DNA of 64,000 nucleotides, from contig NZ_JAMQKC010000003.1 in assembly GCF_028416595.1 (NCBI RefSeq), positions 186,001 through 250,000 on the forward strand, read 5' to 3'. Shown here in pieces: positions 1 to 9,969 of the stretch (the first letter of the stretch is position 1; every line of letters begins with the position of its first letter). Under the pieces are notes generated by a model. That model was not told the DNA's origin. It made no database searches and saw nothing but the letters and a program-made list of their open reading frames with translations. The translations under genes and the position numbers were made by a program. The stretch comes from Aquibacillus salsiterrae. Lineage in GTDB: Bacteria > Bacillota > Bacilli > Bacillales > Amphibacillaceae.

Positions 1-737
1 GGTTTATATAACACAAATGGAATTTGTCGACTAACAGCTTGGCTTACCGTTTTATCTTCCGGTATCACACCAAGCACCAAAATGTTCTTTTGTAAAAATT
101 GATAAACGACCTTTTGCAGTCGTTCTAATGTGTCTTGTCCACTTTTAGACGATGGTGCACGATTTACAAGCAAATATAATGGTGCATTTTCCTTTTTATT
201 TACCATGTGTTTAATAATTCCATACGCATCCGTTAATGATGTAGGTTCTGGTGTCGTTATTACAAAACATTCATCAGCAGCCAACATATAATAAAGGCTG
301 TCACGCGAGATTCCTGCACCCATATCAAAAATAATGTAATCGTATGTATTAATTAATTCGTTCAGTTGATGTATAAAGAAATCAAATTTTAATTCATTCA
401 TGTGAAATATCTCTGACAATCCCGACCCAGCAGCAACATATGAAATATCATTCGGGCCTTTCTCAACAATATCATGGATGGACAATTGCAAGTCAAACAT
501 AGTGACAATGGAATACTTAGGTGTAAGTCCTAACAGGATGTCAATATTCCCCATACCAATGTCCAAGTCAAAGATCAAAACCTTCTTATGCTTTTTTGCC
601 AGTGCTAACGAGAAATTCAATGCAACGTTCGACTTGCCAACCCCACCTTTACCACTAACAACCGCAATAGTCTTTGCTTGACGATACGCTTTTAACATTT
701 CGATTTTTTTACGAAGTTTGTCTGCCTGGTCATTCAT
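1..737 (-). CDS. flhG: FlhG (YlxH), MinD/ParA-like ATPase, C-terminally cut by window edge
   Basis: Only the first 245 codons lie in the window; the 3' end runs off the left edge. The protein is a MinD/ParA-family ATPase. A deviant Walker A loop, GKGGVGKS, is at residues 29-36, followed by DLDIGMGN- and DMGAG-type motifs. FlhG works with the GTPase FlhF to set flagellar number and placement, and it activates FlhF GTPase activity through its N-terminal region. The ATG at 735-737 overlaps the end of flhF by 8 bp, which fits translational coupling in the fla/che operon. Identification is firm from the sequence and position. Confidence 0.95.
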   Translation of the reverse strand, partial: MNDQADKLRKKIEMLKAYRQAKTIAVVSGKGGVGKSNVALNFSLALAKKHKKVLIFDLDIGMGNIDILLGLTPKYSIVTMFDLQLSIHDIVEKGPNDISYVAAGSGLSEIFHMNELKFDFFIHQLNELINTYDYIIFDMGAGISRDSLYYMLAADECFVITTPEPTSLTDAYGIIKHMVNKKENAPLYLLVNRAPSSKSGQDTLERLQKVVYQFLQKNILVLGVIPEDKTVSQAVSRQIPFVLYK

Positions 738-1848
738 TTGACTTTTCACCAACTATCATTCGACTTAGAAGTTGTGGAGTAACTTCTTTAATATCATCCG
801 GTACATTTTGTCCATCGGTAAGATAGGCAACTCCTAGCTTTTTTTCCATACATAAATTTAAGATTGCCCCATATGTTTCTGTTTCGTCTGTTTTAGTAAA
901 AATCAACTGATCAATAGGAATAGATTTAAATTGATTAACAATTGTTTCTAGATCACTTGATCTTGTTGTCAACGAGAGAACAAGAAATGTTTTTAAGTCT
1001 GCCTGTAAATCAATCAGCTGCCCAAGTTCTTTCACATATTTCCAATCTCGGAAATTGCGACCCGCTGTATCGACAAGAACTAAGTCGTAATTTTCGAATT
1101 TTTTCCTTGCTTGTTGATAATCCTCAATCGTATATGCAACCTCAAGTGGTACATCGAGAATTTTTGAATATGTTTTTAATTGATCAATCGCTGCAATTCG
1201 ATAGGTATCCATCGTGATAAAAGCAACTTTCTTCTTATCCTTTAACACACAATTGGCCGCTATTTTAGCAATGGTTGTTGTTTTTCCTACTCCTGTAGGA
1301 CCAACTAGATGAACTACCTTTTTGCGATAATCAATTCCATCCAAGCTAATTGTATTTAATCTCTTAGCCACTTCATTAATTAGCTCTTCCCTCCCGATTG
1401 ACACAGAAGCGTTTATCTTTTGTTCATTTGCTCCAATAATTGAGTTGATCACTTCTTCTGCTAGCTCTTGTTTTACTTCCTGGTTAATTAAGATGTCATA
1501 TAGTTGTGTATATTCTAGTGGGAACTTCGGTTTTGATTCACCATTTCTTTCTATCCATGTTCGTAGCTGATTAATTTCCCTTAAAACCTGTTCATTAATG
1601 TCTGGTTTTTCCTTTGAAACCGATCGATTATTTGATTGATGTATAACAGGCTTTTCTTTTTTTTGTCTACCCTCTGGTTTAGGGTCAAGAGCAGCAATAA
1701 CTTCGATATTCTTTTTCTTAAAAAACCCAATCAAACCATCCTGTTGCACTTCCTTTGAACTAAGTATGACCGCATCAGGGCCAAGGTCTTTCCTTATTTT
1801 CATCATAACCTCTGGCATTGTAGGAGCTACAAATTTCTTTACCTTCAT
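730..1848 (-). CDS. flhF: FlhF, SRP-type GTPase for flagellar placement
   Basis: FlhF is the third SRP-family GTPase, alongside Ffh and FtsY. It helps position flagella and recruits early basal-body parts at the membrane. The protein has 372 residues: a basic N-terminal B domain, then the NG domain. G1 (GPTGVGKTT) is at about 183-191, the DTYRIAA motif at about 214-220, DTAGRN at about 260-265 and TKTD at about 318-321. The ATG overlaps the flhA stop in an ATGA junction (1845-1848), so the two are probably translationally coupled. It lies between flhA and flhG, as in Bacillus. Confidence 0.97.
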   Translation of the reverse strand: MKVKKFVAPTMPEVMMKIRKDLGPDAVILSSKEVQQDGLIGFFKKKNIEVIAALDPKPEGRQKKEKPVIHQSNNRSVSKEKPDINEQVLREINQLRTWIERNGESKPKFPLEYTQLYDILINQEVKQELAEEVINSIIGANEQKINASVSIGREELINEVAKRLNTISLDGIDYRKKVVHLVGPTGVGKTTTIAKIAANCVLKDKKKVAFITMDTYRIAAIDQLKTYSKILDVPLEVAYTIEDYQQARKKFENYDLVLVDTAGRNFRDWKYVKELGQLIDLQADLKTFLVLSLTTRSSDLETIVNQFKSIPIDQLIFTKTDETETYGAILNLCMEKKLGVAYLTDGQNVPDDIKEVTPQLLSRMIVGEKSNE

Positions 1849-3878
1849 GCAACGTTCACCACCCCAACACTTTGTACCTCAAGATTTGCTTCAAGTTCAT
1901 TGTAAGAAAGCACAACAATATTCGGCAAAAAACGATCAAGCAGTTGTTTTACATACATACGAATGGTTGGCGAGCATAGAATAATCGGTATTTCTTCTTG
2001 AATAGATACTTGTTCTACTTGACTTTGGATTGATTGAATAATTTTCTGTTGCGATTCTGGATCTAAAGCTAGATAACTTCCATGCTCTGTTTGTTGCACG
2101 TGCTCGGATACAAGTTGCTCCACTTCACTAGCTATCGTTATCACCTTCAACACATTGTCGTCATGCGTGTATTGTTTTGTAATTTGAGCAGCTAAAGCTT
2201 GCCTTGCATATTCCGTTAATAGATCAGTATCATTAGTCATTTTGCCAAAATCAGCTAATGTCTCAAATATAACAGGTAAATTACGAATAGAAATGTTTTC
2301 TCTCAATAATTTAGCTAACACTTTTTGAACGTCTCCGATTGAAAGTGGTTCTGGCGTTACTTCATCTACTAAAATAGGGTAACTTTCTTTCAAATGATCA
2401 ATTAACTGTTTAGTTTCTTGTCTACCTAACAATAAATGTGCATGCCCCTTAATAACCTCTGTGATATGCGTAGAAACAACAGACGCTGGGTCAACAATTG
2501 TATAACCAGACAACTCTGCCTCATCTTTCACCTCTTCGCTAATCCATTTAGCTGGGAGGCCGAACGCTTTCTCAGTTGTTATAATACCCTCCATGTCATC
2601 GTCCTCTATACCAGGACTCATCGCAAGAAAATGGTCGAGCAATAATTCGCCCTTGGCTACTTCGTTTCCTCTAATTTTCAAACGGTATTCATTTGGATTT
2701 AATTGAATATTATCCCGAATTCGGACAACAGGAATGACTAACCCCAACTCGATTGCAAGTTGTCTTCTAATCATCACTACGCGGTCAAGCAAATCTCCAC
2801 CTTGAGTAGTATCAGCTAAAGGGATCAACGCATAACCAAATTCAAACTCAATTGGGTCCATACTAAGTAAATCAATGACATTTTCCTTTGCTTTCATTTG
2901 ATCTGATTCTACTTGTTCTTCTTCAAGATCTCTGTCAACTGAAGATTCCACAACAGGTCTCGATAAGAAATAACCCCCAAGCAAAAGCAAAGACGCTATC
3001 ATCGTTGTTAGAAAGAAATTAATTGGAGTGAACCCTAGTAAAAAAATGGAACCAGATGCGATATACAATAACTTAGGAAAGCGAAAGAGTTGTTTGGTCA
3101 CATCACTACCTAAGTTTCCCTCTGAAGCAACACGCGTAACAACAATTCCTGTTGCTGTTGAAATTAACAACGCAGGAATTTGACTCACTAATCCGTCCCC
3201 AACGGTTAACTGCATGTACGTGGTGATTGCCTCATTGAAGCTCATCCCCTTTTGCATAACACCTATAATAAGACCAAAAACAATGTTAATTAATACGATG
3301 ATTATCCCTGCAATTGCATCACCTTTAACAAACTTACTCGCCCCGTCCATTGCACCGTAGAAATCAGCCTCATGTTCAATCTTCTCTCTTCGTTCCTTCG
3401 CTTGTTGTTCATTAATCATACCTGCATTAAGATCTGCATCAATACTCATTTGCTTCCCCGGCATTGCATCGAGCGTAAAGCGGGCAGCAACTTCTGACAC
3501 ACGTTCACTACCTTTTGTAATAACCAAGAATTGGATAATAATAAGGATCGTGAATACAACAAACCCAACTAAAGGGTTGTCCCCAATAACAAATGTTCCA
3601 AACGTTTCTACCACACCGCCAGCATCCCCTTCGGAAAGAATAGAACGTGTAGTAGAAACGTTCAAGCCTAACCTGAATAAAGTCAGAAGGAGTAGCAAGG
3701 AAGGGAAAATAGAAAATTGTAATGGTTCAATGGTATTCATCGAAACTAAAATAACCATTAGTGCGAGTGAGATATTCATAAGGATCAAAATACTTAATAA
3801 CCATCCTGGTAACGGGACGACTAACATTACAATAATTAAAATAACAGCTAATAGTACAGATAGGTCTCTTGCTTTCAA
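1845..3878 (-). CDS. flhA: FlhA, flagellar type III export apparatus gate protein
   Basis: FlhA forms the nonameric export gate ring of the flagellar type III secretion system. The 677 residues match the Bacillus length. The N-terminal third is made of hydrophobic segments (about residues 8-310). The conserved FHIPEP-type cytoplasmic loop contains ARFTLDAMPGKQM near 135-150, and a large soluble C-terminal domain binds export chaperones. The start is TTG at 3876-3878, preceded by a strong GGAGG-type ribosome-binding site about 8 nt upstream. No better ATG exists in frame after the flhB stop. It sits between flhB and flhF. Confidence 0.97.
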   Translation of the reverse strand: MKARDLSVLLAVILIIVMLVVPLPGWLLSILILMNISLALMVILVSMNTIEPLQFSIFPSLLLLLTLFRLGLNVSTTRSILSEGDAGGVVETFGTFVIGDNPLVGFVVFTILIIIQFLVITKGSERVSEVAARFTLDAMPGKQMSIDADLNAGMINEQQAKERREKIEHEADFYGAMDGASKFVKGDAIAGIIIVLINIVFGLIIGVMQKGMSFNEAITTYMQLTVGDGLVSQIPALLISTATGIVVTRVASEGNLGSDVTKQLFRFPKLLYIASGSIFLLGFTPINFFLTTMIASLLLLGGYFLSRPVVESSVDRDLEEEQVESDQMKAKENVIDLLSMDPIEFEFGYALIPLADTTQGGDLLDRVVMIRRQLAIELGLVIPVVRIRDNIQLNPNEYRLKIRGNEVAKGELLLDHFLAMSPGIEDDDMEGIITTEKAFGLPAKWISEEVKDEAELSGYTIVDPASVVSTHITEVIKGHAHLLLGRQETKQLIDHLKESYPILVDEVTPEPLSIGDVQKVLAKLLRENISIRNLPVIFETLADFGKMTNDTDLLTEYARQALAAQITKQYTHDDNVLKVITIASEVEQLVSEHVQQTEHGSYLALDPESQQKIIQSIQSQVEQVSIQEEIPIILCSPTIRMYVKQLLDRFLPNIVVLSYNELEANLEVQSVGVVNVA

Positions 3879-3903
3879 TTTTCTCCCCTCCTTTTGTTCC
3901 TAA

Positions 3904-4983
3904 TCAAATCTTCTTCTCCAAGCGATATACATATGCTAACACTTCGGCAACTGCTTGAAAAAACTCCTCACTAATGCAGTCACCAATTTCTAGCTTGTCA
4001 TATAGCCCACGAGCAAGTGGACGATTTTCTATTGTGATTACTTGATTCGCATGTGCAACCTCTTTTATCTTAAAAGCTACGTAGTCAACACCCTTTGCCA
4101 CAATATATGGGGCATCATATTTTTCCTCATCATACTTAATCGCAACGGCATAGTGTGTAGGATTAGTTATAACTACATCTGCATGTGGAATTTCACTCAT
4201 CATTCTTCGCATCGCCATCTGTCGTTGCTTTTCTTTTATTTTTGATTTTATTAACGGGTTACCTTCCATATTTTTAAATTCGTCTTTCATGTCATTTTTC
4301 GACATACGAATGTTTTTTTCATAATCATATCTTTGATAAGCGTAATCCATTACCGATAAGATAAGAAGTGCAATCGAAGCAGCAATCCCCATTGTGATCG
4401 TTGTATTAGTGAAAAATGCCAACGATCCATAGATATCCTTCATTGCAAGCATTAACATATCATCTTTTCTCATCCATATAATAGAAAAAGTAATGACGCC
4501 AACTATTGTAATTTTCAATAATGATTTCACTAACTCAACTAAGGCACGTGCTGAAAATACTCGTTTTGCGCCTTGAATCGGGTCAATTTTTTTTAAGTCC
4601 ATTTTCAATGGTTCTGTCGTGAATAAGAAACCAATTTGCAAGAAATTGGAAGCTAATCCTGCAACAATCGCCACTGCCATGATCGGCGCCATTGCCTTAT
4701 TTACCTCGATAAACAGTTCGATAAGTATTTGGTACAAATTAGTTTCTGTTACATCCCAATGAATGTATTCAGTAAATGACTTCGTGTACATATCGGTCAT
4801 AATAGTTCTAGAGTTATCACCAATTACGATAAATAAAATAAAGATAAAAAAAAGTAAAAGGGCTGTATTAACATCCTGACTCTTGGCAACCTGTCCTTTT
4901 TTTCTAGTATCTTGCCTTTTCTTTGGAGTTGCCTTTTCAGTTTTTTCACCTGCAAAAAACTGCAAGTCTAATTTTACATACAT
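3904..4983 (-). CDS. flhB: FlhB, flagellar export substrate-specificity switch protein
   Basis: FlhB is the membrane export component that switches secretion from rod/hook to filament substrates. The 359 residues contain four hydrophobic segments in the first 210 or so, and a cytoplasmic domain with the autocleavage motif NPTH at residues 274-277. After cleavage between N and P, the C-terminal fragment interacts with FliK. The ATG at 4981-4983 directly follows the fliR stop. A separate short gene at 31028-31306 resembles only the post-cleavage fragment of this protein. Confidence 0.97.
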   Translation of the reverse strand: MYVKLDLQFFAGEKTEKATPKKRQDTRKKGQVAKSQDVNTALLLFFIFILFIVIGDNSRTIMTDMYTKSFTEYIHWDVTETNLYQILIELFIEVNKAMAPIMAVAIVAGLASNFLQIGFLFTTEPLKMDLKKIDPIQGAKRVFSARALVELVKSLLKITIVGVITFSIIWMRKDDMLMLAMKDIYGSLAFFTNTTITMGIAASIALLILSVMDYAYQRYDYEKNIRMSKNDMKDEFKNMEGNPLIKSKIKEKQRQMAMRRMMSEIPHADVVITNPTHYAVAIKYDEEKYDAPYIVAKGVDYVAFKIKEVAHANQVITIENRPLARGLYDKLEIGDCISEEFFQAVAEVLAYVYRLEKKI

Positions 4984-5766
4984 TTAAGTACCCCCGAGTA
5001 TCTGCATCAGACTTTCCATCGACTTGATCATCAATTCAAATATATTTTTAACCAAGACAACGTACATTCCCATAAATACAAAAAGCGCCACTAATGCCAC
5101 TAAAATCTTCAATGGTATTCCAACAACAAACACGTTTAATTGTGGTACAGTTCTTGCCACAATTCCCATAGCTACATCAACTAGAAATAAACAACCAACA
5201 ATTGGAATAGATAGTTGAAAAGCGATAAGGAACATTCGGTTAAATAACTCCATGATGAATTGGACAAACGACTCATCACCTAGACTGTATAACTTGTCTA
5301 TCGGTAACGTTTGATAGCTATAAAAAATCCCATTTATTAATAAATGATGGCCGTTAACCGTAAGCAAAAATAATAATGCAATGGTATAAAAGTATTGACC
5401 CATTAATGGACTTTGTGCACCTGTTTGTGGGTCAATGACATTCGCAATAGCAAATCCCATCTGAAAATCGATAAATCCACCTGCAACTTGCACTGTTACG
5501 AGTATGATATAAGCAATAAGACCGAGTAATAAACCAATAAGCGCCTCTTTAACCAATAATAAAATAAATAATTCATCAAACAATAGGACTGGTATATCCA
5601 TCGTATAAAACATGATCCAAGACAAGAAAAAAGCTGCACCAATCTTAAATTGGTTTGGAATATTGCGATAAGAAAAAATAGGAACCGTTGCAAAAAAAGC
5701 TGTTAAACGAACAAAAATGAGTAAAAAACCAGGTACAGATGAAAAGTTAACAAGTTCTAGCATCAT
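4984..5766 (-). CDS. fliR: FliR, flagellar export gate membrane protein
   Basis: FliR is a core subunit of the FliPQR export gate in the basal-body membrane patch. The 260-residue protein is almost entirely hydrophobic, with six or so predicted membrane segments, as in the family. Its start codon shares one base with the fliQ stop (TAATG, around 5764-5768), a tight translational coupling. Two ATG codons are adjacent (5764-5766 and 5761-5763); either may initiate. Neighbours are fliQ upstream and flhB downstream. Confidence 0.95.
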   Translation of the reverse strand: MMLELVNFSSVPGFLLIFVRLTAFFATVPIFSYRNIPNQFKIGAAFFLSWIMFYTMDIPVLLFDELFILLLVKEALIGLLLGLIAYIILVTVQVAGGFIDFQMGFAIANVIDPQTGAQSPLMGQYFYTIALLFLLTVNGHHLLINGIFYSYQTLPIDKLYSLGDESFVQFIMELFNRMFLIAFQLSIPIVGCLFLVDVAMGIVARTVPQLNVFVVGIPLKILVALVALFVFMGMYVVLVKNIFELMIKSMESLMQILGGT

Positions 5767-6035
5767 TAACCTACAAATTGATTTAAATTATGAAATATAT
5801 TGGACGCAAATTGGACCATTCTCGTTAACATCCATGGACCAAAAAAGACTAATCCGACAAGGACTGCTACTATCTTCGGAATAAACGCCAATGTTTGCTC
5901 TTGAATTTGCGTTGTTGCTTGAAAAATGCTAACGAGTAATCCAACGACCAATGCTAAGATTAACAACGGTGCAGTTACAATTAATACGGTGTATATTCCT
6001 TGTTCAGCTAACGTAACAACAAATTCGCCACTCAT
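5766..6035 (-). CDS. fliQ: FliQ, flagellar export gate small membrane protein
   Basis: FliQ is a two-helix membrane subunit of the FliPQR gate. The ATG start at 6033-6035 gives 89 residues, the usual family length. It is preceded by an AAGGAG site at 10-12 nt. An in-frame GTG nine codons upstream (6060-6062) would give 98 residues, but it places the ribosome-binding site inside the gene and is less likely. The two hydrophobic helices lie at about residues 15-38 and 50-75. The stop overlaps the fliR start by one base. Confidence 0.93.
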   Translation of the reverse strand: MSGEFVVTLAEQGIYTVLIVTAPLLILALVVGLLVSIFQATTQIQEQTLAFIPKIVAVLVGLVFFGPWMLTRMVQFASNIFHNLNQFVG

Positions 6036-6081
6036 GTCGACTGATCTCTCCTTACTTAACACTTGTTATCATACATAATGA

Positions 6082-6747
6082 TTAAAACCCTTCTAATAAG
6101 GAATAGGTGATTAAATACCACCCATCCACTAGGACAAACAGTAGGATCTTAAATGGAAGGGAAATCATAACTGGTGGTAGCATCATCATTCCCATCGACA
6201 TCAACACACTTGCAACTGCCATGTCGATAACTAAAAAGGGAATAAATATCATAAATCCCATCTGAAAGGCAGTTTTTAATTCACTAATGGCAAACGCTGG
6301 AACCAACGTGGTTAGTGGTATATCTGCTATCGATTCCGGTTTGTCCATTTCAGCATAATTCATAAACAATGCCAAATCTTTTTGTCTTGTGTACTGGGCC
6401 ATAAATTCTTTTATAGGTGTACTCGCTTTTTCATATGCCTCATCTAGCGTTAATTCCTCGTTAAACAACGGCTGCAATGCATTTTCGTTTATGTCTTGAA
6501 AAGTTGGAGCCATAATAAAAAAAGTTAAAAATAAAGCTATTCCTACTAGTACTTGATTGGGAGGCATTTGTTGAGTTGCTAGCGATGTTCGGACAAATGA
6601 CAGAACGATAAGGATTCTAGTAAAACTTGTCATCAAAATTAAAATACTAGGAGCAAGTGAAAAGACGGTTAATAACAACAGTAAACGGACAGATGTAGAT
6701 ACATTTTCAGGATCAGAATTGGAAAAAATATCAACAAATTCATTCAT
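6082..6747 (-). CDS. fliP: FliP, flagellar export gate membrane protein
   Basis: FliP forms the pentameric core of the export gate with FliQ and FliR. I chose the ATG at 6745-6747, which gives 221 residues (the B. subtilis length) and has an AAGGA site 8 nt upstream. Two further ATGs three codons upstream (6751-6756) are possible. The family's motif-rich region (SFTRILIVLSFVR) follows the first hydrophobic segment, and three more membrane segments lie in the C-terminal half. The gene overlaps the end of fliZ by 8 bp. Confidence 0.95.
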   Translation of the reverse strand: MNEFVDIFSNSDPENVSTSVRLLLLLTVFSLAPSILILMTSFTRILIVLSFVRTSLATQQMPPNQVLVGIALFLTFFIMAPTFQDINENALQPLFNEELTLDEAYEKASTPIKEFMAQYTRQKDLALFMNYAEMDKPESIADIPLTTLVPAFAISELKTAFQMGFMIFIPFLVIDMAVASVLMSMGMMMLPPVMISLPFKILLFVLVDGWYLITYSLLEGF

Positions 6748-7393
6748 CGTCATCATCCTTCTCGGCCAGTCTTTTCGTAAGCTTTTTTCTTCCGTCTACC
6801 AACCTATCCATCTCTGATTTAAAAACGGTTGAAAATGAATTTGTTTGTTCCTTTGTTTTGTTAGCTTTACCATTTTGCTTCATCAACAATGACCGGAATA
6901 ACGAAGAGGCTGTCCGATCATTTGGTTCATCTCTTCCCAGTAACTGTTGAATTGTTTCCTCATCAGTTATTTCTGACAAAAGTTCAACATTATCGCCCAC
7001 ACCAATCACATATAATCTACTGCCTATTTTAACGACCTGCAACGATTTATTTGTTCCTAACGAAATGCCGCCTAAGTTCTCTAACGTTCTATTCTGTTGA
7101 ACTAGTTTGTTCTTTTGGTTCAAGAATTTAAGTAATAGGTAAATGAGTCCAAGCACAAATCCAAGCGCAGCGACAAGCTTAATCAAATCCACCCCTAGAT
7201 TGGTAGATGGTAAGTTTTCCACTGCTTCTCCACTACTTTCGGATTCGGTTGATTGCGTTTTAGAATTATCCTCGTATTGCTCTTGATTTTTCCCGTCAAA
7301 CATATCTGCTACACTTGGTGTTGCATAGACTGTTGTTACAGACAGACTCAAGGCAGCAACAAGAATAAACGAAACTAACATTTGTTTAATCAT
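6740..7393 (-). CDS. fliZ: FliZ/FliO, flagellar export assembly membrane protein
   Basis: This is the FliO-type (called FliZ in Bacillus) accessory protein that stabilises FliP during assembly of the export gate. The 217 residues begin with a likely signal peptide ending near VYA (about residue 25). An acidic, low-complexity extracytoplasmic stretch follows, then one membrane helix (about 70-90) and a cytoplasmic domain of the FliO family. The C-terminus is highly acidic (EKDDDDE). The ribosome-binding site is weak, so expression may depend on coupling to cheY. Confidence 0.9.
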   Translation of the reverse strand: MIKQMLVSFILVAALSLSVTTVYATPSVADMFDGKNQEQYEDNSKTQSTESESSGEAVENLPSTNLGVDLIKLVAALGFVLGLIYLLLKFLNQKNKLVQQNRTLENLGGISLGTNKSLQVVKIGSRLYVIGVGDNVELLSEITDEETIQQLLGRDEPNDRTASSLFRSLLMKQNGKANKTKEQTNSFSTVFKSEMDRLVDGRKKLTKRLAEKDDDDE

Positions 7394-7405
7394 AGGACAC
7401 CAACA

Positions 7406-7768
7406 TTAATCTAACGCTTTTTGGATGGCCTCGATGACTCGGTCCGCTTGAAACGGTTTGACAATAAAATCCTTTGCTCCGGCTTGAATTGCATCAATTA
7501 CCATTGCTTGTTGGCCCATCGCAGAACACATGATGACTTTAGCATCTGCATCTATATTTTTAATTTGTTTTAATGCACTAATACCATCCATTTCCGGCAT
7601 CGTAATATCCATCGTTACTAAATCAGGGGTAAGTTCTTTGTATTTTTCAATTGCCTGAACACCATCTTGTGCTTCCCCTACCACGTCATACCCGCTTTTC
7701 ATTAAAATATCTTTAATCATCATTCGCATAAAAGCAGCATCATCTACGATTAGTATTCTATTAGCCAT
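7406..7768 (-). CDS. cheY: CheY, chemotaxis response regulator
   Basis: CheY is a single-domain response regulator of 120 residues. The acidic pocket D9-D10, the phosphoryl-accepting D54 in MDITMPEMDG, the switch serine S82 and the conserved K104 (KPF) are all visible. In Bacillus, CheY-P binds the FliM/FliY switch to promote counterclockwise rotation, and FliY and CheC remove the phosphate. It lies between fliY and fliZ, the usual place in Bacillus fla/che operons. Confidence 0.97.
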   Translation of the reverse strand: MANRILIVDDAAFMRMMIKDILMKSGYDVVGEAQDGVQAIEKYKELTPDLVTMDITMPEMDGISALKQIKNIDADAKVIMCSAMGQQAMVIDAIQAGAKDFIVKPFQADRVIEAIQKALD

Positions 7769-7789
7769 CGCTAAACTTCCTTTCCATTA

Positions 7790-8944
7790 TCACTTCAGTT
7801 TGCGCAACCGGTCAGATTGACTAACGATATCGGTAACTCTTACGCCAAAGTTTTCATCGATGACGACTACCTCTCCTTTAGCAATTAACTTATCATTAAC
7901 ATGAATATCAACGGGTTCGCCAGCTAGTTTATCTAATTCAATAATGGCCCCTGACGAAAGTTCTAATATTTCTTTAACAGTTCTTCTCGTCCGGCCGAGT
8001 TCGACAGTTACTTTAAGTGGTATATCTAATAACATATCTAGATTTCTTTTCTCTTTCGACAGTAAAGTGACATCTTCAAAGTTGGAAAAAGTGGCATGTT
8101 GAACGGTTGCCTTTGGTGAAGTTCTAGTACCCAACTGCTTTGGTTGTTCCCCGGTAGTATTAGAATTTAACAATTTGTTATCTTCCAAAGCGTTATCCTC
8201 TGTCTGATTATTTGGTAAATAGTCATGCCCCTTATCCTTTAAGGGCTCTGCCGGGTCTAACAAGTCAGCAACTAAGTTTTTGGCAAATGAAATTGGTTGA
8301 ATTTGCATAACCTTAGAGTCAATTAAATGACCAATCTTTAATTGAAAAGAAACCTTAACCAATATCTCATCATTTATCTTCTCATTACCGTTTTCATTAG
8401 GGTTAAACATACTAATTTTTGGTGGTGATATATCTATTTTTTTATTAAATACCGTTGACATACTCGTTGCAGCCGTACCCATCATCTGATTCATTGCTTC
8501 TTGAACAGCACTTAAATGTATTTCATTCAATTCACTTGAAATGGGATTTCCTTGTCCACCTAGCATTAAGTCAGCAATAATCGCAGCATCCTTTGTTTTT
8601 AGAATAAACATGTTAAGTCCATTAAACCCTTCCGTGTATTCCACTTCAACACCAACGTGCGGTTTCTGGAATTCTTTATCTAACATACTTCTTTTGATTA
8701 TTGTTGTCGTCGGGGTTGTTATCTCTACTTTTTGATTTAATAAAGTAGATAACGTTGTTGCAGAGCTGCCAAAGGATATATTCCCGATTTCCCCTAATGC
8801 ATCTTGTTCCAAGGAAGATAGATAAGACTCAACTGGTGGATGAATGTCCTTACTTTCTTCTCGTTCCGCATCAATTATTGACTCATCTGTACTTCTTAGC
8901 AGCGCATCTATTTCGTCTTGCGATAACATTCCATCATTCATCAT
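7790..8944 (-). CDS. fliY: FliY, flagellar switch protein and CheY-P phosphatase
   Basis: FliY is the Bacillus C-ring protein that takes the place of FliN and also dephosphorylates CheY-P. The 384 residues start with an N-terminal CheY-binding-like peptide (LSQDEIDALL), shared with FliM. A CheC-like domain follows with two EIGN/EAMN-type active-site signatures (about residues 50-65 and 145-160). After a variable linker, the C-terminal SpoA/FliN domain covers about 300-380. The start overlaps the fliM stop in an ATGA junction (8941-8944). Confidence 0.96.
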   Translation of the reverse strand: MMNDGMLSQDEIDALLRSTDESIIDAEREESKDIHPPVESYLSSLEQDALGEIGNISFGSSATTLSTLLNQKVEITTPTTTIIKRSMLDKEFQKPHVGVEVEYTEGFNGLNMFILKTKDAAIIADLMLGGQGNPISSELNEIHLSAVQEAMNQMMGTAATSMSTVFNKKIDISPPKISMFNPNENGNEKINDEILVKVSFQLKIGHLIDSKVMQIQPISFAKNLVADLLDPAEPLKDKGHDYLPNNQTEDNALEDNKLLNSNTTGEQPKQLGTRTSPKATVQHATFSNFEDVTLLSKEKRNLDMLLDIPLKVTVELGRTRRTVKEILELSSGAIIELDKLAGEPVDIHVNDKLIAKGEVVVIDENFGVRVTDIVSQSDRLRKLK

Positions 8945-9939
8945 GATTCACTTCCTTCCTGTAGCTGATCGACAATCTGTACGGCTAGTTTGTTTTTTCG
9001 TTTACCTGGTTGAACAAGAAACTTTGGCTCATCATCTACTTTTAATACTAATGGGTCTTCAATAAGGCGGTCTAACTGAATAATGTCTTCTTTATTCAAA
9101 TGAAGCAATTCCTCCACACTTATCGATGTTTCACCGAGGAGAACTTTCAAATCTAGCACGGCTTTTTCCAACGTTTTAGTAAGGTTTTGGTATTCCTCAG
9201 CATGATCTTCACGTGATGCATTTTCTTTTTGCATCCAGTAATGGACAGATAGTTTTGGGATGATCGGTTCTAATACAACATGAGGAATACAGATATTAAT
9301 CATTCCACTACTTTCACCTATTGTTGTATTTAATGAAACAACAACAACTGTTTCATTCGGTGAGACTAGTTGAAGAAATTGGGGATTTACCTCAAATTCT
9401 TCTAAGACGGGGTCTATTTCAACAACAGATCCCCACGCTTCTTGTAAATTGTCAAGTGCTTTTTCAAAAAGCTGCGACATAAGGGTTGTCTCAATTTCTG
9501 TTAAATTTTCTACTTTATTGACACTTGCCCCTCTCCCCCCTAACATCCGATCTAACATGGCATACGCTATGTTCGGATTAAACTCCAAGATAATCCGACC
9601 TTTTAACGGGGACACACTATAAATATTGAGAATAGTCATAGTTGGGATCGACCGAATAAATTCTTCATAAGGAACCTGATCTACCGACGCAACTGAAATA
9701 TGTACATACGTTCTAAGTTGCGCTGAAAAAAAGGTTGTTAAGAGCCTTGCAAAGTTCTCATGAATCCTTGATATACTTCTAATTTGATCCTTTGAAAAAC
9801 GGAGGGCTCTTTTAAAATCATACACTCGAATCTTTTTATCTTTATCTTCCTGCTTTAATTGGTTTGCGTCCATTTCGCCTGAAGAAAGAGCAGACAATAA
9901 CGCATCAATTTCATTCTGTGACAAAACTTCCTCTGCCAA
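8941..9939 (-). CDS. fliM: FliM, flagellar motor switch protein
   Basis: FliM is the C-ring switch subunit that binds CheY-P, FliG and FliY. I place the start at TTG 9937-9939, giving 332 residues as in B. subtilis. A GGAGG site lies exactly 8 nt upstream. The in-frame GTG at 9946-9948 overlaps that site and is unlikely to initiate. Visible parts are the N-terminal CheY-binding peptide (LSQNEIDALLSAL), the middle FliM domain with the GGRG-type loop, and a C-terminal SpoA domain. Confidence 0.95.
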   Translation of the reverse strand: MAEEVLSQNEIDALLSALSSGEMDANQLKQEDKDKKIRVYDFKRALRFSKDQIRSISRIHENFARLLTTFFSAQLRTYVHISVASVDQVPYEEFIRSIPTMTILNIYSVSPLKGRIILEFNPNIAYAMLDRMLGGRGASVNKVENLTEIETTLMSQLFEKALDNLQEAWGSVVEIDPVLEEFEVNPQFLQLVSPNETVVVVSLNTTIGESSGMINICIPHVVLEPIIPKLSVHYWMQKENASREDHAEEYQNLTKTLEKAVLDLKVLLGETSISVEELLHLNKEDIIQLDRLIEDPLVLKVDDEPKFLVQPGKRKNKLAVQIVDQLQEGSES

Positions 9940-9969
9940 CGTTAACACCTCCGCCTAGGAGAAATTACC